Positions 45,824 to 56,017 of a stretch of 64,000 nt of DNA are shown one piece after another. Positions within the stretch are counted from its first letter, which is position 1. Each line of letters opens with the position of its first letter. Both the position numbers and the translations under genes were made by a program. Location: contig NZ_JAMSHO010000001.1 of the NCBI RefSeq assembly GCF_040147005.1, positions 1,922,001 through 1,986,000 on the forward strand. The letters are read 5' to 3'. The stretch is from Halomonas sp. H10-9-1. Its GTDB lineage: Bacteria; Pseudomonadota; Gammaproteobacteria; Pseudomonadales; Halomonadaceae. The notes beneath the pieces are model-generated. The model had not been told where the DNA came from, searched no databases, and worked only from the letters and a program-made list of their open reading frames with translations.

Positions 45824-47914
45824 TTATCCACGAAAAATATCCACCTTCGTCTCAAGGCACCTTCTCATGCTCAGATCATGCGCCCCTACCCCAAACCACA
45901 GATCAGGCTTCTGATAAAAATCCAGCCCGCGCCCGATCTTGATCATCCAGCCGTTGTCGATCCGAATCTCACGATCATGCATATTCTCGTTGACCAGGAT
46001 CTTCAGTTCGATATCCAGCTCCAGGAGGCTCTGCTTGAGCTCCTCGAAGCGTTCGTTGAGCATCTTGAGGTCGGTATCCTGGTCGTAGCTTGTCGTCAGC
46101 ACGATCTTGCGGATAGTGGGCGACTTGATCACGGCCTCACAGAAGCGCACGAAGTTGTGGATCTGGTGATTGGCTCTGATGTAGGGGTCCTCGATCTCAA
46201 CCTGCTTGGCACCCTGCAGGTAAGGCAGGATCAGCGCCTCATAGCTATAGCCGGTATCGCCATAGTGAATCGTGAAGTGCTGCTCCTCGGGCTCAGGTTT
46301 GGTCTCTGCTTCAATCGCCGGCGATGGTGGCTCTGTCGGCACTTCCACACCAGGCACCATGGGAGTACTGGTCTGTGTCTCGGCGGGCGTGTCGTCGGCC
46401 TCTTCCCCAGCGTGAATGTTACGCCGGCTTGGCTCCTGGGTGGCCGTGGCAGTCTTGGACTCTGGGCAGTAGACCACCACCTCCTTGCCTGAAGCCGTGA
46501 AGTAGGAGAGGTTGATACGCGAGAACTCGTCATCGGTCTTGCGCTTGTTCATCTGCTCCTTGACCCGGCGGCGCGACTCCACCGCATAGGCCACGTACTC
46601 CTCGAACTCCTCATCGCTCGGCTTGCCGTTGGGATGAAGAATCTTGAGGAAGGCACACAGCGTCTTCTTGATGCCCTTCTCGTCGCGCCCCTCCACGGCA
46701 TCGCCCAGCTTCACCCGGCTGGAGACCTCCTCGTAGCGGTTGGTCTGCTTGAACTGGTAGTGGAACGCCTCGGCCAGGTAGTCGGTGATAAAGCCGTAGT
46801 TGCCGGTCAGGAACTCGCTGCTGTTCTTGGGCATCTCCCAGCCAGGTAGGTAGCAGGCGAAGCGGTCCTGCACCGCCAGGTCGAACTCCTTGGGCAGCGG
46901 CTGGAAGAGGTCATACACCTCGGAGTTGACGATCTGCTCCACGGAGAGATCCAGGTTGCCCACATAGGCCATGGAGGCCTGGGCGATGACCTCGACACCA
47001 CGGGAGAAGCGGCCGTTGGCCATGAAGTCCTTCATGATCTGGATGGTGTCGGGATCCTTGATCTTGATCCCGCCGACCTCGTCGAAGGCCACGGTGTCCC
47101 AGTAGCCCACCAGGCCGATCTTGCGGCGTTGCACGTTGTAGAACAGGGTCGCCTTGGTGGCCTGTCCCCCGCTGATCAGCGTCGAGTAGGGCGAGAACTC
47201 GCTGTAGAAGTACGACTTGCCGGTGCCCCGCGGCCCCAGCTCGATGAAGTTGAAGTTAGGCTCGATCAGCGGTGCCAGGCGGGCGATGAAGTGGAACTTC
47301 ACGCGCTTGGTTAGACGGGTCGGCTCCAGGCCTACCGAGCGCAGGATGACGTCCATCCAGTCATCACGACTGAAGGCTTCGCGTCCCTCGCAGTAGCGGT
47401 CGAAGTCGAAACGGCTGAGCTGGATCGGACGCAGGTCCTCCACGAAGAAGGCGTAATCGTCATCCTCGATCTCGTTGTAGCCGATGGTCACCTCGGCCCA
47501 CAGTCCACCCTGAAGCAACCGCTCGTTGTCACGATAGAACTTCTCGCTGATCGCCACGCGGCGAGAATCGAAGTTCTCGAGGGCCGCCCAGTGGCGCCGG
47601 TCCTTCTCTACGTAGTTGACATGCACCTTGTCGATAAAGCGGTGCTTACCCTTGGTGGCCACCCGGGACTGGGCCGCGTTGGCCTCGTTGGGGCGCACGT
47701 AGTTGTCGTTGAGGGTATCCAGCACGGCCTCCATGCCGGCCTGGATCTCTTCCGGCTCGTCGCTGGCGCAGTAGCGCGCCAGCAGGAACTCGAGCACGAA
47801 GGTCGGCACGTTGGTGCCCTTCTTGATGCGGTGCAGGAGGTCCTTGCGAACTACCTTGCCATCGAACAGTGCGGTCAACTGCTGGTCGAGCTTATCCTGA
47901 TCAAACTGGTCCAT
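45824..47914 (-). CDS. brxL: BREX protein BrxL with an MITD1-like C-terminal domain
   Basis: A 696-residue AAA+ protein. The N-terminal BrxL domain (begins MDQFDQDKLDQQL) precedes the ATPase with Walker A GPRGTGKS (227-234) and Walker B WDTVAFDEVGG (about 272-282). After a Pro/Thr/Glu-rich linker (about 495-545) the last ~145 residues contain VEIEDPYIRANHQIHNFVRF, HDREIRIDNGWMIKIGRGLD and CLETKVDIFRG. These closely match my memory of human MITD1's C-terminal phospholipase-D-like domain. The Lon-like region usual in type 1 BrxL is not seen. BrxL is needed for BREX defence in characterised systems. The start is 3 bases after pglZ. Confidence 0.88.
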   Translation of the reverse strand: MDQFDQDKLDQQLTALFDGKVVRKDLLHRIKKGTNVPTFVLEFLLARYCASDEPEEIQAGMEAVLDTLNDNYVRPNEANAAQSRVATKGKHRFIDKVHVNYVEKDRRHWAALENFDSRRVAISEKFYRDNERLLQGGLWAEVTIGYNEIEDDDYAFFVEDLRPIQLSRFDFDRYCEGREAFSRDDWMDVILRSVGLEPTRLTKRVKFHFIARLAPLIEPNFNFIELGPRGTGKSYFYSEFSPYSTLISGGQATKATLFYNVQRRKIGLVGYWDTVAFDEVGGIKIKDPDTIQIMKDFMANGRFSRGVEVIAQASMAYVGNLDLSVEQIVNSEVYDLFQPLPKEFDLAVQDRFACYLPGWEMPKNSSEFLTGNYGFITDYLAEAFHYQFKQTNRYEEVSSRVKLGDAVEGRDEKGIKKTLCAFLKILHPNGKPSDEEFEEYVAYAVESRRRVKEQMNKRKTDDEFSRINLSYFTASGKEVVVYCPESKTATATQEPSRRNIHAGEEADDTPAETQTSTPMVPGVEVPTEPPSPAIEAETKPEPEEQHFTIHYGDTGYSYEALILPYLQGAKQVEIEDPYIRANHQIHNFVRFCEAVIKSPTIRKIVLTTSYDQDTDLKMLNERFEELKQSLLELDIELKILVNENMHDREIRIDNGWMIKIGRGLDFYQKPDLWFGVGAHDLSMRRCLETKVDIFRG

Positions 47915-47917
47915 GGC

Positions 47918-50443
47918 TTACACCGTATAGTCCGTTTCAAGGTCGATCTGGCTGTAGACAGTATGGGTCCTGGGGTCCAGGGCCTTCACCTTGAACCTGC
48001 CCTCGTATTCCATCTGCATCTTCAGGTTCACCTTCACCGCTTCACCCGGTTGCAGGCTCAGCGTGCCCGTCGCCGGGTTCACCGGGCCGGTCGCCCTGGC
48101 CTCGCCAACCACATTGCCCTTCTTGTCCTGAGCCTCGAGCAGAATCTCGTAGCTGCCCTCGCCGGAGAACATGTCGGCCGCCTCGACGGCCACATCGATC
48201 ACCGGTACCCGGGTGGTGATCCGCGTCGCACCCTGCTTGTAGCTGATGCTGATGCTGGCACGTTTCACGCTGGGCTGCTCATGGCTTCTAAGCTGCATCC
48301 GGATCACCGGCACAACACACTCCTGGAGTGAAAGGCCGCCATGGAAGTACTGCAGGCCGGCCCGGTAAGGCGCCATGGTGAGCGGAGCCGCCAGCCTCGC
48401 CGCATTGCTGCGTATTCCGAGGCGCTCGGTCTCCATCACCAGGTGATGGTCATCGGCCGAGCCATCACCCAGTGCACAGCGATCGTGAACGATCAGCCAG
48501 TCACCATGCGGCTTGGTGGCCACATCACCGGCGCCAGCATGGCTGTTCATGTAGAACCCATGGTCGGTGGCGATCACCACCTCATGGAAGCCATGGTCGA
48601 CCAGGCGGTTCACCGCCATGCGGATACGCTTCAGCGCATTGGTGATCTGTGCCGGAGCCGTCTCGGGGTGGTTCTCGAAGTGGCTGTCGATCTCCACGGA
48701 GCGCAGCACCAACAGATCAGTCTCGGGGTCGACCTCGGCCCCCTTGTTACGCACAAAGTCCTCGAGGCGCATCTCGGCGAAGCGCTGCCCGTAGCGACGC
48801 CGGAAAGCGTCCATACGCTGAGCCACGGTCGCTACCGGCTTACCGTCCAGCATGGGTACCACCCCATCCTCGCCCTTCTCCACTGTCAGCTGGTCATCGG
48901 CACCCGGTAGCAGGCTGGCCATGCCCACCGGTGTCACGCTGGGGAGCTGAGCCAGTGACGGCTGCATCTCGATCGAGCCGTCGTCAGCCAGCTGCTTCTC
49001 GAGTGCCACGCCCAGCTCATAGCGCAGTGCATCCACCATGAAGTAGGCAACCCGGTGGCCGTTCTGCTTAAGCTGGGGGGCCACAAGACGATCGAAGGCC
49101 TGGGTATTGGCCAACATGCCGGCCAGCGGCCACCCCGTCTTCTTGATCAGTCGCATGAAGCATTGCTGGGCCGACTCCGCCAGGTTGGCGTAGCACTTAC
49201 GGGCGCGCTGGATCAGCGCTGACATCTCGCCGCGAGTGTCTTGCCACACGTAGTCGCTGACCGCCTGCTCGAACTCACGATGCAGACGATCCATCTCACG
49301 TAGAGCGCCCACATAGAACTGCACGAGACCTTCCAGGCTATCGGAGTACTCCGGCAGGCGCTGCTCGAGGTCGTCGCAGACCTGAGCGAGCGACGCCGCT
49401 GAATCGACCAGGTACCACTTCTCCCTGCTTTCCCCCTGGGCCGTCCATACGGAACGCTCATGCTGGCCCAGGATGCCACGTACCCGCTCGATATCGCCCT
49501 GCTCGAAGGCCGCCATAGCCTGCTGCAGAAAAGTCCGCTCCTCGAACGGGAAGGTATCGCGCACCCCCAGATCGGTCAGTGCCCGGCACTGATCCGGCAG
49601 GTTCAGATCAGCCTCGATCTCCTCGGCCTTCTCGATATAGAGGTCCTGGCTGCGCCGATCATTGCGCAAGGTATCGCACAAACCTTCGATGATCGGGCGT
49701 ACCCCCTCCTCGCCCCGGGGAATGTCGGCCAGGGCCTCGGGCAGTGACTCCGGCAGGTCAAACACGAACTCGCTGAACAGCACGAAACGCCACAGCTCAT
49801 CGGCGATGGAAGACCAGGTCTTGCCGCGAGTACGCAGCTTCAGCCCCAGGGTACGCTTGAAGAGATCTCGCGCTTCACTCACCCAGGCATCATTGGCTTG
49901 CAGCGCCTCGAGCTGATGGGTGTCCGGCGCCATCAACCCCAGCAGGATGTCGCGGCTGGATTCCGCACCCAGCTGCGCGCGCAGGTTAGGCCAGCCCACA
50001 CCGCCACCCACGGCATCGATCACAGCGAAATCGGGGTTGGCATCCTCGGCGAAGAGACGACGGATCTCCTCAGCATGCTCCGGCTTGGCCTTGAGGCACA
50101 GCGACTGGAAGCTGTCACCGTCGCCATCCGGAAAAACCCCGCCGCAGGCCGCGAAGGGAGAAAACGGGTCGACCTGCTTGTGCTCCTCATCCACAGGGGC
50201 CTTCATCGGCACGTACACCAGCAGGCTCTTGATCTCGTTACGACCCAACGCCTGGAGAGAACACATCGCCTGTTCCCGGCTCTCGATGCTGCTCTCGGTG
50301 GCGTCCACCACTACTGTGGAATCACTCGCCAGCCCCTGGCACAGCCGGCGATAGCGAATCTCGGGGTCATAGACCACCACGACCGAGCTCATACGCAGCC
50401 GCTCGGCCAGCACCTGCTCCTGGATGTAGGCCTCGATACTCAT
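47918..50443 (-). CDS. pglZ: BREX phosphatase-like protein PglZ (type A)
   Basis: An 841-residue alkaline-phosphatase-superfamily protein. The metal-binding aspartate lies in HRVAYFMVDALRYELG (about 469) and the second metal site in VVIATDHGFYMNSHAGAGD (about 626). The N-terminus (VVVYDPEIRYRRLCQGL) and the beta-rich C-terminal domain fit PglZ of type 1 BREX. PglZ is required for methylation and defence in studied systems. brxL follows after 3 bases, and the DUF262 gene lies 60 bases upstream. Confidence 0.9.
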   Translation of the reverse strand: MSIEAYIQEQVLAERLRMSSVVVVYDPEIRYRRLCQGLASDSTVVVDATESSIESREQAMCSLQALGRNEIKSLLVYVPMKAPVDEEHKQVDPFSPFAACGGVFPDGDGDSFQSLCLKAKPEHAEEIRRLFAEDANPDFAVIDAVGGGVGWPNLRAQLGAESSRDILLGLMAPDTHQLEALQANDAWVSEARDLFKRTLGLKLRTRGKTWSSIADELWRFVLFSEFVFDLPESLPEALADIPRGEEGVRPIIEGLCDTLRNDRRSQDLYIEKAEEIEADLNLPDQCRALTDLGVRDTFPFEERTFLQQAMAAFEQGDIERVRGILGQHERSVWTAQGESREKWYLVDSAASLAQVCDDLEQRLPEYSDSLEGLVQFYVGALREMDRLHREFEQAVSDYVWQDTRGEMSALIQRARKCYANLAESAQQCFMRLIKKTGWPLAGMLANTQAFDRLVAPQLKQNGHRVAYFMVDALRYELGVALEKQLADDGSIEMQPSLAQLPSVTPVGMASLLPGADDQLTVEKGEDGVVPMLDGKPVATVAQRMDAFRRRYGQRFAEMRLEDFVRNKGAEVDPETDLLVLRSVEIDSHFENHPETAPAQITNALKRIRMAVNRLVDHGFHEVVIATDHGFYMNSHAGAGDVATKPHGDWLIVHDRCALGDGSADDHHLVMETERLGIRSNAARLAAPLTMAPYRAGLQYFHGGLSLQECVVPVIRMQLRSHEQPSVKRASISISYKQGATRITTRVPVIDVAVEAADMFSGEGSYEILLEAQDKKGNVVGEARATGPVNPATGTLSLQPGEAVKVNLKMQMEYEGRFKVKALDPRTHTVYSQIDLETDYTV

Positions 50444-50503
50444 CTAGTTCACACTCCTGTTCCCTGGCATCGCGCCTGCCGGGTCTCGTACCCGGTTGAA
50501 TTC

Positions 50504-52705
<2,202 letters not shown>

Positions 52706-52762
52706 TCATTCAGCTTCCTGCGTCATGCAAAAAGACAGCGGCTCCAAGTTCCGCCAAAAATG

Positions 52763-52827
52763 TTGTGGCTTATCAATGCGCCACAAACAACCTTGTGGCT
52801 CATGAAAGCCCATTCCATGAGCCACAA
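52763..52827. repeat. Array of alternating TTGTGGC inverted repeats
   Basis: Four half-sites in alternating orientation: TTGTGGC (52763-52769), GCCACAA (52780-52786), TTGTGGCTCATG (52793-52804) and CATGAGCCACAA (52816-52827). The last two form a perfect 12-bp inverted repeat with an 11-base spacer, the first two a 7-bp repeat with a 10-base spacer. The array fills the 125-base gap between the ATPase gene stop and the DUF262 gene. It could be an operator for a dimeric repressor, or hairpins acting as a terminator (on the minus strand TTTTT follows the second stem). Confidence 0.75.
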
Positions 52828-52830
52828 AAT

Positions 52831-54288
52831 CTATGACTTCACCGGTTTAACCCCGCCCTTGCGCCTGAGGCCATAGCCGACCCGATAGACGTCCGGCAGG
52901 TTGATCCGACCATCCTTCAAGCGCTCCATCAGTCCCAGCGCCACTAGGTCATGAAGCACGCCATCGGGTCCTTCGTCGATATGTAAGGGGGGGAGTCGGA
53001 CCGCGTCGGCATCAATCCCCTGCTGCAGGGCTTCCAGAGCGCCGCTATCTCGCCACTTCTCATGGATGTCGGCCATGTCAGCCGGAACCGACTTCCCTTC
53101 AAGGGGGGCGAGCAGGGTACGAATCCAAGGGTAGTCTTGCTCTATCTCCTGAACGCGAATCCGGGAGGCTTCCTGCACACCACGCTTGATGCTCTCGAAA
53201 TGCAGTGCCGTCTCCTGCTGCGGCCGGGGCGAATCTTCGGCGGCCTTCCTCAAAGCGGCAAGGAAGCTACGCGGACTCACCTCGCTACGCGAGTCCGCCA
53301 GGTGATTGGGCAGCCAGGTATAGGGAAATCCACGACGCTTATCGCGACCCATCCAGGGGCCGGTGATAGCATGAAACACTTGTCGCTGTATGCTTTCTTC
53401 AGATCGCATTGCCTCCGGCACACGCCATGCTTCATTGACTTGTTGCCAAGTGATACCGGGCACACATTCCGTCGCCCCTTCACGAAACAGCTCCCCACCA
53501 TGTTCAGCGTTAGCCAGGTACTGCCAGAGCAGGCCGTACAGATCACGGCGTAGCCACTCCAGAGTCACTTTCTGTGCCATCACCTTGGCGGCATCAGGAA
53601 AGCTGATCACGGCCGCATCCTCCAACTGATCTGGGCGCACGAACACCTTGAGGCGGATGGCTCGGTAGGGCCTGAAATCCAGGATCATCTGCAGCAGGCC
53701 GCGCAGCAGAGCATTCATCTTGTGCCAATCATCGGCGCTACGATCCAGAGCATCGAAGAGCACTAGATGCATGGCACCCTGCAGTTGCAGCCGCTGGTCG
53801 CACTCGTAGAGGCTCTGCTCGAGCTGTTCAGGGTGGTGCGAAAGCCACTCAATACGGTCTGCCCAACCGCTGAGGGTGGAGAACTCGGGCGGCGCCAGCT
53901 CCCCCATCACCTGTTGAAAGATCACGGCCTGCCAGATACGCCAGGCATCATAGTCGTCCAGAAGCTTAATCAGGCTAGATTTTCCCGGGAAATGAGCGCC
54001 TGGCGGTTGCTCGCTGAAACCAGTAGTCACAATGCACTGCTTTGGAAATCCTGCCGCCTTACCCAACAAATTGCGCAGTTCTGCACTCTGTAAGGCGGCA
54101 TACCAGAAGCTCTTGCCGGAGCCAGGAATACCTTGCACCAGCATGTTATTGGGGTTCAGTGCTTTGGCATGAATGGCAGGCAAGTAGAGGTGCTCTGCCT
54201 GCGGCGCCTCTCCATGCAGGGAGGTATCGGCGGGCAGCGCCGAACGCAGCGTCTCACGTAGAGACTCAGGGAAGCGATACGACGTCAT
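52831..54288 (-). CDS. P-loop ATPase with KAP/STAND-like Walker B
   Basis: A 485-residue ATPase. Walker A is GIPGSGKS (53-60). A Walker B-like strand reads HLVLFDALDRSADDW, close to the DDLDR style of KAP and STAND NTPases. C-terminal to it are a helical region and LHIDEGPDGVLHDLVALGLMERLKDGRINLPDVYRVGYGL, which looks like a winged helix. I do not recognise a named family. The start at 54288 overlaps the preceding ATPase stop by 4 bases (ATGA). Tight coupling to the HEPN-like and KGGVGR genes suggests one functional complex inside the BREX operon. Confidence 0.7.
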   Translation of the reverse strand: MTSYRFPESLRETLRSALPADTSLHGEAPQAEHLYLPAIHAKALNPNNMLVQGIPGSGKSFWYAALQSAELRNLLGKAAGFPKQCIVTTGFSEQPPGAHFPGKSSLIKLLDDYDAWRIWQAVIFQQVMGELAPPEFSTLSGWADRIEWLSHHPEQLEQSLYECDQRLQLQGAMHLVLFDALDRSADDWHKMNALLRGLLQMILDFRPYRAIRLKVFVRPDQLEDAAVISFPDAAKVMAQKVTLEWLRRDLYGLLWQYLANAEHGGELFREGATECVPGITWQQVNEAWRVPEAMRSEESIQRQVFHAITGPWMGRDKRRGFPYTWLPNHLADSRSEVSPRSFLAALRKAAEDSPRPQQETALHFESIKRGVQEASRIRVQEIEQDYPWIRTLLAPLEGKSVPADMADIHEKWRDSGALEALQQGIDADAVRLPPLHIDEGPDGVLHDLVALGLMERLKDGRINLPDVYRVGYGLRRKGGVKPVKS

Positions 54289-55595
54289 GATCTCTCCTCG
54301 GCAGTGGCAGACATCACCCACTGGTCGGCCAATTCCATGAACCGGCCAAGGGACTCCTGCGCCGTTCGCGCATCGATGCCGCCCTCGGCCGGGTCGAACT
54401 CCTGTAGCGCGCGGTGCCAGAAGATTGGCCAGGGGGCGTGGGGCGCAGCCTCATCGTGAAGATCGAAGGAAAATGCCTCGAGATCGTCTGGCTCTGCCTG
54501 GTCATAGAGCTGATCACGAAAAACGTCCCAGGCGTGCTCCCCATATCGGCGTAGGTACTCATCACGCCCGGTCTCGGGCACCAGGCTGGCCACCATCTGC
54601 AAGCGGTGACGGAAGGCCGATACGTTGGGGTGACGGTTCCAGTGCTCGAACAGCATCCGGTAGCCGGCCCAGGTCTGGGCGGAATCGATGCCAAACAGCA
54701 AGGTATCGGCATCCATACGAGTGACCAGCACCGCCGCGATATCATGAAGGCCGGCGCGGCTATCGAGAATCACCACGTCGGGGGCGTGGCGTTGCTCCAG
54801 TGACTCCACCAATCGATTCAGGCGCTCTGCCCAGGACATCGGCTGGCTGCCGCTGAACTCGGCATAACAGCGCGCCAGCTTGGGCAGGTAGCCACCGGTC
54901 AGGCGGCCATAGGCCGGCACCACCATCACCTCACCTGCCAGCTCCTGAGCCAGCGGGCTGATGCCGACAAGCTCGGGCTCAATCACTTCCGCCTGGCCCA
55001 CGCCGTCTTCCACGAACCAATCCACGGCTCCGAAGTCCGGCAGATGCTCCACCGGCAGCAGGGTGCTGCTGACACCCGGCGACTCCAGGTCGAGGTCGAA
55101 CACCAGCACGCGCTTGCCCTGCTCGGCCAGGTGCCATGCCCAATTGACCAGCGCCGTGGAGCGGCCCACGCCCCCCTTGATGCCGTAGAAGGTCACCCGC
55201 GGGTTGGTACTCGTGCGCACCAGCGAGTCGCGCATCCAGTCCTGGCCAATCACCTGGCGATCCAGCAAGTAGAGCTTCACCTCCTCCTCGACGCCCGGCA
55301 CAGGCCTACGCTCACCCAGGATTGCCCTAGGCTCGGTCAGTTCTTCCTCGAACAGCAGAGCGCGCTCGGGTGGAAATCCATACCGGCCGAGAGTTTCGTA
55401 TAGTGCCTGGCGATAGCCATCCAGCGAAGCCTTCTCGAGCTGGTCACGTTGGCCACTCAACACCGGGCGAATGCGGCCGCGCAAGTCGCGTACCAAGGTG
55501 ATCTCGGTGAGAATCTCGCGTCCCCACCGCAGCGAGACATCGACCGCACGTTGCAGAGCGTCGTGAAAGAGCACCGTTGCCTTTTGATTATTCAT
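54285..55595 (-). CDS. KGGVGR-variant ParA/MinD-type ATPase
   Basis: A 436-residue protein. About 135 N-terminal residues with no motif I know precede a deviant Walker A, GIKGGVGRSTALVNWAWHLA (K140 to T147). The usual GKT/GKS lysine is Arg while the signature first lysine is kept. VLVFDLDLESPGVSSTLLP and DVVILDSRAGLHDIAA follow, as in SIMIBI ATPases. The start chosen is the ATG at 55595, overlapping the HEPN-like stop by one base (TGATG); a longer frame would run into that gene. KGGVGR-variant ATPases recur near defence genes in my memory. Its output is unknown. Confidence 0.75.
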   Translation of the reverse strand: MNNQKATVLFHDALQRAVDVSLRWGREILTEITLVRDLRGRIRPVLSGQRDQLEKASLDGYRQALYETLGRYGFPPERALLFEEELTEPRAILGERRPVPGVEEEVKLYLLDRQVIGQDWMRDSLVRTSTNPRVTFYGIKGGVGRSTALVNWAWHLAEQGKRVLVFDLDLESPGVSSTLLPVEHLPDFGAVDWFVEDGVGQAEVIEPELVGISPLAQELAGEVMVVPAYGRLTGGYLPKLARCYAEFSGSQPMSWAERLNRLVESLEQRHAPDVVILDSRAGLHDIAAVLVTRMDADTLLFGIDSAQTWAGYRMLFEHWNRHPNVSAFRHRLQMVASLVPETGRDEYLRRYGEHAWDVFRDQLYDQAEPDDLEAFSFDLHDEAAPHAPWPIFWHRALQEFDPAEGGIDARTAQESLGRFMELADQWVMSATAEERS

Positions 55596-56017
55596 CACAG
55601 AACCCCATCGAGCATGGCCTCTTGCAGGCAGGTTCGAGCTATGCCAGCACCACAGACATGGACCCATACCGCGCCTTCCTGTATGTCGCTGCTGCTGGCA
55701 TAGCGATCATTGACGCTCCAGCCATCAAAAGGAGCCGAGGCGCCACTGAGGATGGCAGCATAACGGGCACCATCACGATCAGTAGCGAAAGTTTGAAATT
55801 CATCCCATAGCTTGTCGATGTGAACTCTGTGCCTTCCCACTGCCGGGGCACCGGTAGTCTCATTCAGCTGCATTCCCAAGCCCAGCATAATCGCCTTCAA
55901 CGAACACTCGGCCGACAGGCCCAACAGATGATCCGCGTTCGCAATGCGACCATCTTGGTGCAGAAAGTGGGCGTCTTCCCAATGCCGCTCGGCAGCGTCG
56001 GCGAAATCCGGGTTCAT
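55595..56017 (-). CDS. Small HEPN-like protein
   Basis: A 140-residue helical protein. The N-terminal AAERHWEDAHFLHQDGRIANADHLLGLSAECSLKAIMLGLG, a central GRHRVHIDKLWDEF and late NDRYASSS resemble HEPN-domain proteins of the nucleotidyltransferase-associated kind. A canonical RNase motif (R-x4-6-H) is not clear, so catalytic activity should not be assumed. It overlaps pglX's second ORF by 4 bases (ATGA) and the next ATPase by one base, giving a translationally coupled set. HEPN proteins are frequent toxins or sensors in defence systems. Confidence 0.5.
   Translation of the reverse strand: MNPDFADAAERHWEDAHFLHQDGRIANADHLLGLSAECSLKAIMLGLGMQLNETTGAPAVGRHRVHIDKLWDEFQTFATDRDGARYAAILSGASAPFDGWSVNDRYASSSDIQEGAVWVHVCGAGIARTCLQEAMLDGVL

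Noticed and set aside
55595..55667. Longer N-terminus for the KGGVGR ATPase starting inside the HEPN-like gene
   Set aside because: The extra 24 residues are Cys/Trp/Arg-rich and unlike a domain. The ATG at 55,595 forms a clean TGATG junction with the upstream gene.
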